Assembly (NCBI GenBank): GCA_002314725.1
Contig: DCGV01000075.1
Span: 23,667 to 55,253 of the forward strand
Length of the DNA stretch: 31,587 nucleotides
Direction of reading: 5' to 3'
Source of the DNA: Bacteroidales bacterium UBA1769
GTDB lineage: Bacteria > Bacteroidota > Bacteroidia > Bacteroidales > UBA932
A program made the position numbers and the translations under genes. How positions within the stretch are numbered: the first letter of the stretch is position 1; each line of letters begins with the position of its first letter. The notes under the pieces were generated by a model. The model was given only the letters and a program-made list of their open reading frames with translations, did not search any database and was not told the origin of the DNA. Positions 24,274-31,587 of the stretch are shown here, in pieces.

Positions 24274-25563
24274 TTACCAAGTTGCCGCCTCTTTCATGAG
24301 AGCGGCAATTTTGTTATTGCACAAATTGCCGATACTTCCTGCATGAGTATGATTCACTTTGCCATCATAGTGAAATTTACCCTCATTAACTTCAATTCCT
24401 ACCTGTTTGTAAGCATCGCGAAATGGGGTACCGGCGAGTGTCCTTCTATTCACCTCCTCGACTGTAAAGAGATAATCATACAGATTTGAGTCGAGGATAT
24501 GCTCATTTACTTCAATGTAATCCAGCATATATGAACTCATAGCCAATGTTTCATGCATTATCTCCAAAGCAGGGAAAAGAATATCTTTAAGAAGCTGGAA
24601 ATCACGATGGTATCCATGAATCATATTTGAGCATAACAACGATATCTCATTCTCAACGGAAATTACTCTATTGCACTTACCACGAACCATCTCCCACACA
24701 TCTGGATTCTTCTTATGAGGCATAATGCTCGATCCTGTCGTCAATGAGTCAGGGAAGTGAATAAATCCAAAATTAGGGCACATATATAATATGCAGTCAG
24801 AAGCAAACTTATTCAGTGTCAATGCTACACTGCCTATTGAAGAAGCAACGCATTTTTCAGATTTACCTCTACTCAATTGTGCCGCTATACTGTTATAATC
24901 CAGGGATGCAAAACCAAGAGATTCTGTTGTCAACTCCCTATCCAAAGGGAAGGAGTTGCCATAACCTGCAGAGGATCCGAGAGGATTTCGGTTTACAACC
25001 TTATAAGCGGATTCCAGCATATACATATCGTTAACCAACGCCTCAGCATAACCGCCGAACCACAATCCAAATGATGAAGGCATAGCTACCTGAGTATGTG
25101 TATAACCAGGAAGCATAATCCCCTTATATTTTTCGCTCAAAGATTGAAGTTTGTTGAACAGTTCAAGAACCTCTTCACGGAATTGCAACAATTCATCACG
25201 AAGGAAGAGTTTGATATCTACGAGAACTTGGTCATTGCGTGATCTGCCTGAATGTATTTTTTTACCGATATCACCCAATTTTCTGGTAAGAATCAATTCA
25301 ACTTGAGAGTGTATATCTTCAACATCATCCTCAAGAACAAAGGATCCCTTTTCAATGGAAACTGCTATTTCATCAAGAGATGAATCAAGTAATTGCCACT
25401 CGTCTGATGTCAGAAGATTAACGGATTGAAGCATTTTGATATGAGCCTTTGAACCTTGAACATCATATTTAGCTAAACGCCTATCTAATACCCGGTCGTT
25501 GCTAACAGTAAAGGTTTCTACTCTTTCAGTTGCCGAAGTCCCTTTATTCCACAATGTTGCCAT
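24274..25563 (-). CDS. argH: Argininosuccinate lyase
   Basis: A 429-residue member of the fumarase/aspartase superfamily, cutting argininosuccinate into arginine and fumarate. The signature GSSIMPHKKNPD is intact with its catalytic-loop Ser, and HSGRSRNDQV and PGYTHTQVAMP are the other conserved blocks. It is somewhat shorter than E. coli ArgH (457). It overlaps the end of the argE-like gene by 20 bases and is the last gene of the arginine operon. Its last codons contain the likely terminator of the opposite gene. Confidence 0.96.
   Translation of the reverse strand: MATLWNKGTSATERVETFTVSNDRVLDRRLAKYDVQGSKAHIKMLQSVNLLTSDEWQLLDSSLDEIAVSIEKGSFVLEDDVEDIHSQVELILTRKLGDIGKKIHSGRSRNDQVLVDIKLFLRDELLQFREEVLELFNKLQSLSEKYKGIMLPGYTHTQVAMPSSFGLWFGGYAEALVNDMYMLESAYKVVNRNPLGSSAGYGNSFPLDRELTTESLGFASLDYNSIAAQLSRGKSEKCVASSIGSVALTLNKFASDCILYMCPNFGFIHFPDSLTTGSSIMPHKKNPDVWEMVRGKCNRVISVENEISLLCSNMIHGYHRDFQLLKDILFPALEIMHETLAMSSYMLDYIEVNEHILDSNLYDYLFTVEEVNRRTLAGTPFRDAYKQVGIEVNEGKFHYDGKVNHTHAGSIGNLCNNKIAALMKEAATW
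24282..24313 (+). terminator. Terminator of the glycosyltransferase gene, inside argH
   Basis: TTGCCG-(C)-CTCT pairs with AGAG-CGGCAA around ttcatg: a 10-base-pair stem with one bulge, followed by TTTTGTT on the + strand. It lies wholly in the C-terminal coding end of argH. No T-tract follows on the minus strand. Confidence 0.55.
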
Positions 25564-26629
25564 ATTCTATCTTTTCTACTAATTTTATATATACATCCAC
25601 CGCCTCGCTAATCTCTGACACTTTAATGAATTCATTTGCTTTATGAGAACGTGAAGATTCTCCAGGGCCTATTTTTATTCCATCAATTTTTGTACACATC
25701 CAGTCTGACGTTGTCGGAGAGGAGTATTTTTCTATTCCTAATGCATCTACAGCCTTCAACAATGGCGAGTCAACCTTGGTGGCGGATGCCTGGTGAAGTA
25801 AATTGCGTGGAGTCAATTTACTTTTACAGATTGACTGTAGATCTGCATAAAGTTCATCATTTGAATATTGTTCCGTTGGTCTGACATCTACGACAAATTT
25901 ACAGCAGTCAGGAATCACATTATGAGCAGTTCCAGCATTTATCTGGGTAACATTCACATGAACTTTGCCCATTGTTGGTGAAATCTTGTCAAAGGAATGA
26001 TTACGTATCTTTTGAATATCATCAATAGCTATATATAGGGCATTTATTCCCTCCTCTCTGGCAGCATGGCCACTCACTCCAGTTGCCTGCCCATCCAAAA
26101 CCAACAGACCACGTTCACAAACTGCGGCATTCATACAGGTAGGTTCGCCGAAAATGATCCATTTCGGCCTATTTGGATTCAAAGGAGAATCATCTCCATA
26201 TAGCATTTGAGCTCCATTAGGACCCGAACACTCCTCTTCGCATGTCAACACCAACATCAAATTTATTGGTAATTGTTGTTCATAATAGTATCTAAATGTC
26301 GCTATCATGCTGACTACGCTCCCTCCATCATCATTTGAACCTAATCCATATACAATTTCAAAAGAATCCCCAGGTTCATATGGGTCATTTGTATAGCCAT
26401 CAACTGGAGCTACAGTATCTAAATGTGCAGATAGCGCTAAAGTGGGTTTTGACCCATCAAAATGAAGATTTCGAGCAACTATATTTTTTCCTATAATCTC
26501 TACGGCGATACCTTTGCTCACAATCCAATCAGCTACCATTTTGCAGACAGCATCTTCGTTCGTTGAGATAGAAGGGACCCTAACCATCTCCCTCAGAAGT
26601 TCAACAGATTGTGAAATCAGTTCTTGCAT
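25544..26629 (-). CDS. argE: M20-family deacylase, acetyl/succinyl-ornithine deacylase (ArgE-like)
   Basis: A 361-residue zinc hydrolase of the M20 family. Metal and active-site motifs are LSAHLDTVAP (His and catalytic Asp), GSNDDGGSVVS (bridging Asp), TCEEECSGPNG (catalytic Glu and metal Glu) and FGEPT (later Asp/Glu ligand). The dimerisation domain lies around 175-285. Position between argB and argH indicates it removes the N-acyl group from acyl-ornithine or, in the ArgF' route, from acyl-citrulline; the acyl group (acetyl or succinyl) is inferred from ArgF'. It overlaps argB by 13 bases. Confidence 0.88.
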   Translation of the reverse strand: MQELISQSVELLREMVRVPSISTNEDAVCKMVADWIVSKGIAVEIIGKNIVARNLHFDGSKPTLALSAHLDTVAPVDGYTNDPYEPGDSFEIVYGLGSNDDGGSVVSMIATFRYYYEQQLPINLMLVLTCEEECSGPNGAQMLYGDDSPLNPNRPKWIIFGEPTCMNAAVCERGLLVLDGQATGVSGHAAREEGINALYIAIDDIQKIRNHSFDKISPTMGKVHVNVTQINAGTAHNVIPDCCKFVVDVRPTEQYSNDELYADLQSICKSKLTPRNLLHQASATKVDSPLLKAVDALGIEKYSSPTTSDWMCTKIDGIKIGPGESSRSHKANEFIKVSEISEAVDVYIKLVEKIEYGNIVE

Positions 26630-27408
26630 ATTTTTATCTCTGTACCATTACAATCGGATTCCAAATCAGCACTTCTGATAATAGCTGAAACGGCTCCATC
26701 TTTTACGGTTTTTAAACAATTCTCAATTTTCGGAATCATCCCCTCACTTATGGTACCGTCAGATTTCATATTTTGGAAATCATCTTCATAAATTGTGGGG
26801 ATAATACTGTCAGGATCATTAATATCCTTCAATACACCATTTAGTTCAAAACAACAATATAGTGTAGCTTTCAATGCTGCTGCCACACTTGAAGCAACAG
26901 TATCAGCATTCGTATTCAACAATTGACCTTTCCCATCGTGATTGATGGCACATAGTACAGGAGTAATCCCGAGATCCAAAAGTTCAGTCAAGAATTCGAC
27001 ATTCACACTTGCGGACGATACGTCTCCCACAAAACCATAATCAACTGTCGTTATACCATCCATTAATAATTTCGGAGCCCTTCTGGATGCTGTAATCACA
27101 TTAGCGTCACAACCTGAAAGACCAATCGCGTTACACCCATGAGCCTGGAGGAGAGCCGTAATATGTTTGTTGCACCAGCCCGAATAGACCATTGTCACCA
27201 CCTTCAAGGTCTCTTCATCAGTAACTCTTCTTCCCTCAATTTTAATAGGATGTTGTCCCAACTCCTTTTGAATGGCGCTTGCCATTACTCCTCCGCCATG
27301 AATAAGCACTTTTGGACCCTCAATAGAGGCAAACTGACGACAAAAACGCAGTAGAGAATCTTCATTTTCTACAACATTACCTCCAACCTTATAAACTTTT
27401 ATTCCCAT
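26617..27408 (-). CDS. argB: N-acyl-glutamate kinase (ArgB)
   Basis: A 263-residue amino-acid kinase that phosphorylates N-acetylglutamate (or N-succinylglutamate in this pathway variant). The start KVYKVGGNVVE, the loop HGGGVMASAIQKEL, and NTNADTVASSVAAALKA (nucleotide binding) are conserved. The N-terminus lacks the extra helix of arginine-inhibited hexameric enzymes, so arginine feedback on this step is not expected. The first base of its start codon is the last base of the argF' stop codon (TAATG). Confidence 0.94.
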   Translation of the reverse strand: MGIKVYKVGGNVVENEDSLLRFCRQFASIEGPKVLIHGGGVMASAIQKELGQHPIKIEGRRVTDEETLKVVTMVYSGWCNKHITALLQAHGCNAIGLSGCDANVITASRRAPKLLMDGITTVDYGFVGDVSSASVNVEFLTELLDLGITPVLCAINHDGKGQLLNTNADTVASSVAAALKATLYCCFELNGVLKDINDPDSIIPTIYEDDFQNMKSDGTISEGMIPKIENCLKTVKDGAVSAIIRSADLESDCNGTEIKICKN

Positions 27409-28373
27409 TATTTCAAACCTTCAAGGATCTTTTTCATGGCTACTTGAGCAGATATCTCTCTATTAGCCGCTTCTTGAATAACAAGGCTTGTAGGTGCATC
27501 TATCACATCATCAGAGACAATCATATTGCGACGAACAGGTAAGCAATGCATAAAATAAGCATTATTTGTCACTGCCATGTGAGCTGAGTCTACCATCCAT
27601 GACATATCTTTACTCAAGACCTGACCATATTTATCTGGCAGAGTAACACCTGGACAGCTCCAGTTCTTCGCATATATGAAATCAGCCCCTTCAAAAGCCT
27701 TCATCTGATCGTACTCGATTATTGCCCCTTGTGTAAATTCAGGATCCAATTCATAACCATGTGGCTGAGTAATCACAAAATCGACATCCGCTGCACACAT
27801 CCACTCTGCGAAGGAGTTAGGCACAGCTTGCGGCAATGCTTTGGGATGAGGAGCCCATGTCATTACGACTTTAGGCCTCTTGCATTTTTTATACTCTTCA
27901 ATTGTAATGAGATCTGCGAAGGCCTGACAAGGATGAACAGTAGCCGATTCAAGACTTATTACAGGTTTACCGCTATATTCCATGAACTGTTTCAATATAG
28001 TCTCATTGTAATCATACTCCCTGTTCTGCAATCCGGCGAATGACCGTACTCCTATTACATCGCAATAACTTGCAATTACAGGAATGGCTTCACGGATATG
28101 TTCGCTCTTGTCAGAATCCATCACAACACCCATCTCAGTCTCTAATTTCCAACTATCCTGTCCTATATTAAGAACAATGGGTGTCATCCCAAGATTAATA
28201 GCTGCTTTTTGGCTGCTCAATCTTGTTCTCAAGCTGTTATTAAAAAAGACTAACATTATAGTCTTGTTCATCCCTAAGTTTTTCCAAGCAAAACGATTGG
28301 CTTTGACGTTCAATGCCTCCTTAACGGCCTCATTAAGATTGCCTATATCTGATACACGGAAGAAATTTCTCAT
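27408..28373 (-). CDS. argF': N-succinyl/N-acetyl-ornithine carbamoyltransferase
   Basis: A 321-residue transcarbamylase of the ArgF' group, which carbamoylates N-acylated ornithine instead of free ornithine. FNNSLRTRLSSQKA stands in the carbamoyl-phosphate site, followed by WKLETE, HPCQAFADLITIEEY, MTWAPHPKALPQAV and HCLPVRRN. The specificity position known from Bacteroides fragilis (Pro90, succinyl) and Xanthomonas (Glu92, acetyl) is Ser90 here, in DSDKSEHI. A small non-acidic residue fits the succinyl route, but this is inference. Start and stop are shared with neighbours through TAATG junctions. Confidence 0.94.
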   Translation of the reverse strand: MRNFFRVSDIGNLNEAVKEALNVKANRFAWKNLGMNKTIMLVFFNNSLRTRLSSQKAAINLGMTPIVLNIGQDSWKLETEMGVVMDSDKSEHIREAIPVIASYCDVIGVRSFAGLQNREYDYNETILKQFMEYSGKPVISLESATVHPCQAFADLITIEEYKKCKRPKVVMTWAPHPKALPQAVPNSFAEWMCAADVDFVITQPHGYELDPEFTQGAIIEYDQMKAFEGADFIYAKNWSCPGVTLPDKYGQVLSKDMSWMVDSAHMAVTNNAYFMHCLPVRRNMIVSDDVIDAPTSLVIQEAANREISAQVAMKKILEGLK

Positions 28374-29494
28374 TACAGTACTTCATTAAATGCTTTTAAG
28401 AATTCATCTGCTTCACTCATTGTTAGACACAGTGGTGCAAGAAGTCTGATCATATTCTTGCCAGCGACTCCTGTGAAGATATGTTTTTCGAAAAGAAGAG
28501 CTTTTCGAATCGGAGCCACATCCTCATTGAATTCAATACCAAGCATAAGACCCTTTCCTCTAACCTCCTTAATCTTTGTAGAAGCAGGTATATTGGATTT
28601 GATATACTCTCCTACCTTCAAAGCGTTGTCTATCAACTGCTCTCTGTTCATAATATCCAAAACTGCATTTGCAGCAGCCATTGCAAGGTAGTTACCACCA
28701 AAAGTAGTACCCAGCATACCCTTGACAGCATTGAATTTTGGAGAGATAAGAATACCTCCACATGGGAAACCATTGGCAATCCCCTTACCCATTGTGATTA
28801 TATCAGGTTTGATATCATACCATTGATGGGCAAAAAATTTACCTGTACGTCCATAACCACTCTGTACTTCATCCAGAATCAATACTGCATTGTATTTATC
28901 ACATAACGATCTAAGTGACTGCATGAAAGATACTTCAGGAATATTAATACCACCACAACCTTGGATACCCTCTATGATAACTGCTGCTACGTCTCCCTTT
29001 GCAAGTTCATTTTCAACAGATTGTGCATCATTCAATTTGCAGAAAGTAACTTTATGGTTTGCGTTGAAAGGGGATACGATAGCAGGATTATCAGTCAAAG
29101 CAACTGCACCAGACGTACGACCATGAAAACTTTTGTTGAAAGCTATGATTCGATCCTTTCCTGTATGGAAAGAGGCTAATTTTGCACCATTTTCATTCGA
29201 TTCAGCTCCTGAATTATCCAAAAAGAGTGAATAATCCTCATAACCACATGCCTTCCCTAGTTTTTGGGCCAACATCTCCTGAAGGGGATTTTTAACACTG
29301 TTTGAATAAAAACCAATCTTATTCAACTGATCAGTCAACGCTGCTATATAATCAGGATGACTATGTCCAATTGAAATAACTGCATGACCGCCATATAAAT
29401 CAAGATACTCTTGACCGGCATTATCCCAAACTCTACATCCCTTCGCTTTTACAGGGGTAACATCAAAAAGTGAATATACATCAAAAAGGTTCAT
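28373..29494 (-). CDS. argD: Acetyl/succinyl-ornithine aminotransferase
   Basis: A 373-residue class III PLP aminotransferase that converts N-acylglutamate semialdehyde to N-acylornithine. Motifs are SNSVKNPLQEMLAQKL, ILDEVQSGYGRTGKFFAHQ (Asp contacting the PLP ring nitrogen), and the PLP lysine in IITMGKGIANGFPCGG; GTTFGGNYLAMAAA follows. It is on the short side for the family. It begins 2 bases after argC and its stop overlaps the argF' start (TAATG). Confidence 0.95.
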   Translation of the reverse strand: MNLFDVYSLFDVTPVKAKGCRVWDNAGQEYLDLYGGHAVISIGHSHPDYIAALTDQLNKIGFYSNSVKNPLQEMLAQKLGKACGYEDYSLFLDNSGAESNENGAKLASFHTGKDRIIAFNKSFHGRTSGAVALTDNPAIVSPFNANHKVTFCKLNDAQSVENELAKGDVAAVIIEGIQGCGGINIPEVSFMQSLRSLCDKYNAVLILDEVQSGYGRTGKFFAHQWYDIKPDIITMGKGIANGFPCGGILISPKFNAVKGMLGTTFGGNYLAMAAANAVLDIMNREQLIDNALKVGEYIKSNIPASTKIKEVRGKGLMLGIEFNEDVAPIRKALLFEKHIFTGVAGKNMIRLLAPLCLTMSEADEFLKAFNEVL

Positions 29495-29496
29495 AA

Positions 29497-30459
29497 TTAG
29501 AAAGCTATTGCTTTAAGTTTCAATCCCTTATCTTCAGGGAGTCCAAAAATTATATTCATATTCTGTACTGCTTGACCACTGGCACCTTTCAGTAGATTGT
29601 CAACTACAGTATTAATAACCAATTTGTTACCATGTTTCTCAACATTGATGACACATTTATTAGTACCAACAACTTGTTTCAGATCCACACTCTTACCTGA
29701 TACAAAAGTAAAGGCTGCTTCTTTGTAATAATTGGTATAAAGACTGAAAGCATCCTCTATACTCAAATCGCACTCAGTATATACGGAAGCGAAAATACCA
29801 CGTGCGAAATCGCCTCTAACAGGTACGAAATTTATATCCTTCAATTCCGACTTTTGAATAGCGGACAAATTACGTCCTATCTCCAACAGATGTTGATGTT
29901 GAAAAACTTTATAGGTAGAGATATTATTATTTCTCCAACTGAAATGTGTAGTGGAACCTGGTTTTACACCAGCACCGGTAGAACCAGTGATTGCAGTGAT
30001 ATGTATCTCATTTTTGAGCAGTCCAGCATCTGCAAGTGGAAGTAAGGAGAGCTGTATCGCTGTAGCGAAACATCCTGGATTTGCAATTTTTGATGCCTTT
30101 TGAATCTTCGACAATTGCCACTCAGGAAGACCATATACATATCCGCAGCTTTCATCTCTGAAGTCTTGAGCCAAGTCAATTATCTTCAATGTATCAGGAC
30201 ATTCATGCTCTTGCCAGAACTCGCCACTCTTCCCGTGAGCACCACAAAGGAAAAGGACATCAATGGTAGATAGATCATATTCACTGCAGAATACGAGATC
30301 AGTATCTCCTATCAATCCTTCATGTACATCAGTAACTGGATTCCCTGCATTACTTTCAGAGTGAATAAAAGCAATCTCTACGTCAGGATGGTTGACAAGT
30401 ATTCTCACCAACTCGCCTGCAGTATACCCTGCACCACCTATTATTCCAGCTTTAATCAT
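29497..30459 (-). CDS. argC: N-acyl-gamma-glutamyl-phosphate reductase
   Basis: A 320-residue NADPH-dependent reductase. The N-terminal GIIGGAGYTAGELVRILVNHPDVE is the nucleotide-binding motif; catalytic Cys is in IANPGCFATAIQL, and STGAGVKPGSTTHFSWRNNN is the conserved ArgC block. Full length. It overlaps argG by 8 bases upstream and precedes argD by 2 bases. Confidence 0.96.
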   Translation of the reverse strand: MIKAGIIGGAGYTAGELVRILVNHPDVEIAFIHSESNAGNPVTDVHEGLIGDTDLVFCSEYDLSTIDVLFLCGAHGKSGEFWQEHECPDTLKIIDLAQDFRDESCGYVYGLPEWQLSKIQKASKIANPGCFATAIQLSLLPLADAGLLKNEIHITAITGSTGAGVKPGSTTHFSWRNNNISTYKVFQHQHLLEIGRNLSAIQKSELKDINFVPVRGDFARGIFASVYTECDLSIEDAFSLYTNYYKEAAFTFVSGKSVDLKQVVGTNKCVINVEKHGNKLVINTVVDNLLKGASGQAVQNMNIIFGLPEDKGLKLKAIAF

Positions 30460-31587
30460 TGTTCAATTCATCCTTATGATTCAAATAATATGCTCTGAGA
30501 GCTGTTGAAGTTACTTTTATAAAGCCTTTAGCCTCATCGGAAGTCCAACCTTTAGCGCCCTCTCCATATTCTCCTAACTTATTCTTAACAAGGTCATTAG
30601 GACTATCCACTCCAACTGTTTCAAAACTATATGGGCGTAGCTTCAATGTAACAACACCGGAAACGTTGCGTTGACTGCTGATAAGCATAGCCTCAATATC
30701 ACGCATAACAGGCTCAAGATATTGGCTTTCATGAAGGAACATACCATACCAATTGGCCACTTGCTCTTTCCAATATTGTTGCCACTTGCTCAATGTGAAT
30801 TTCTCAAGTAATTTATGAGCAGCGATTATCATCATTGGAGCTGCAGCCTCGAAACCAACACGCCCTTTTATACCAATGATTGTATCTCCGACGTGAATAT
30901 CACGACCTACAGCATATTCTGCACCAATCTTTTCGAGGTCTTGAATGGCCTCTATCTTATCTTTATATATTTTACCGTCAATAGAATTGATTTCACCCTT
31001 TTCAAAACCTATACTGACAACTCTTTCATCATTTTTTACAGGATGCTTCAAGAAAGCTGATTCCGGAAGTCCCTCTTTGCTATCAAGGATTTCGCCACCA
31101 CAAATTGATGTACCCCATATACCTACATTATATGAATATTTCAATTTTGCGAAATCAGCATTGAAACCATTCTTATTCAAATAATCAACCTCTTCTTTCC
31201 TACTTAGATTCTCATCACGGGTAAGAGTGATAATCTCCATTTCGGGACACATCACAAGGAAAGTCATATCGAAACGTACCTGATCATTTCCAGCTCCTGT
31301 TGAGCCGTGAGCAATTGCATTGGCCCCAATCTCCTTGGCATAGCGAGCAATTGCAAGACCTTGGAATATCCTTTCAGACGATACAGAAATAGGATATGTA
31401 CCATTGCGCAGAACATTTCCCATAACCATATATTTCAGACTCTTTTCATAATACTCCTGCATCACATCTAGAGTGACATACTTCTTAGCGCCAAGTTTAT
31501 AGGCATTTTCCTCATTAATCTTCAGTTGTTCAGCACTGAACCCTCCAGTATTTGCACAAGCTGCATATACTTCATAACCCTTCTCTT
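30452..31587 (-). CDS. argG: Argininosuccinate synthase, 5' end outside window
   Basis: The frame stays open to the window edge, giving 377 residues without a start. It begins EKGYEVYAACANTGGFSAEQ, so only about 20 residues are missing, including the AYSGGLDTS-type ATP pyrophosphatase loop. Downstream blocks are intact: SVSSERIFQGLAIA, AHGSTGAGNDQVRF, WGTSICGGEI and YAVGRDIHVGD. It condenses citrulline with aspartate. It is the first visible gene of the arginine operon; the true promoter and start lie to the right. An internal ATG at 31465 is not the start because conserved sequence continues upstream. Confidence 0.97.
   Translation of the reverse strand, partial: EKGYEVYAACANTGGFSAEQLKINEENAYKLGAKKYVTLDVMQEYYEKSLKYMVMGNVLRNGTYPISVSSERIFQGLAIARYAKEIGANAIAHGSTGAGNDQVRFDMTFLVMCPEMEIITLTRDENLSRKEEVDYLNKNGFNADFAKLKYSYNVGIWGTSICGGEILDSKEGLPESAFLKHPVKNDERVVSIGFEKGEINSIDGKIYKDKIEAIQDLEKIGAEYAVGRDIHVGDTIIGIKGRVGFEAAAPMMIIAAHKLLEKFTLSKWQQYWKEQVANWYGMFLHESQYLEPVMRDIEAMLISSQRNVSGVVTLKLRPYSFETVGVDSPNDLVKNKLGEYGEGAKGWTSDEAKGFIKVTSTALRAYYLNHKDELNND

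Noticed and set aside
28481..28906. A 141-residue open frame on the + strand inside argD
   Set aside because: It is antisense to a well-conserved aminotransferase, and its composition looks like a shadow of that gene.

Overview
The window looks like chromosomal core-genome sequence from a member of the Bacteroidota, most likely order Bacteroidales. The evidence is Bacteroidota-specific families (DUF4295/bL38, DUF4296, DUF4199), an N-succinyl/N-acetyl-ornithine carbamoyltransferase (ArgF') in the arginine operon, several TAnnTTTG promoter -7 elements, a general lack of Shine-Dalgarno sequences, and modest G+C. I cannot name a genus. I see no rRNA, tRNA, CRISPR array, transposase or phage gene.

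Layout. (1) 1-1304, +: an M28-family lipoprotein peptidase. (2) 7583-1323, -: a tightly packed six-gene operon of DUF4296 lipoprotein, amidohydrolase, radical SAM protein, deoC, D-2-hydroxyacid dehydrogenase and a fused aroD-aroA enzyme. (3) 7584-7912: a divergent promoter region with an in-phase heptamer array and a row of small hairpins upstream of purD. (4) 7913-17160, +: purD and a membrane protein, then ftsY, pheT and a two-gene amino-acid ABC transporter with unusual fusions. (5) 17176-17210: a strong bidirectional terminator. (6) 22696-17230, -: a translation and secretion operon, thrS-infC-rpmI-rplT-lepB-rpmB-rpmG-bL38. infC lacks an AUG/GUG/UUG start; the best start is AUA behind a strong AGGAGG. 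(7) 22781-24270, +: a DUF4199 membrane protein and a polyprenyl-phosphate glycosyltransferase. (8) 31587-24274, -: an arginine operon, argG (5' end outside the window)-argC-argD-argF'-argB-argE-argH, with overlapping genes.

How the genes work together. Most of the window is housekeeping: arginine synthesis from glutamate, shikimate-pathway steps 3 and 6 in one polypeptide, purine synthesis, co-translational membrane targeting (FtsY), signal-peptide removal (LepB), two aminoacyl-tRNA synthetases, IF-3 and five ribosomal proteins. The least conventional parts are: the ABC transporter, whose permease carries N-terminal solute-binding lobes in the order lobe 2, lobe 1, lobe 2, lobe 1 and whose ATPase has a ~135-residue C-terminal domain that may be GHKL-like; the AroD-AroA fusion with a divergent AroA loop; the non-AUG infC start; and the structured non-coding purD leader. 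I found no complete unknown defence or mobile system.
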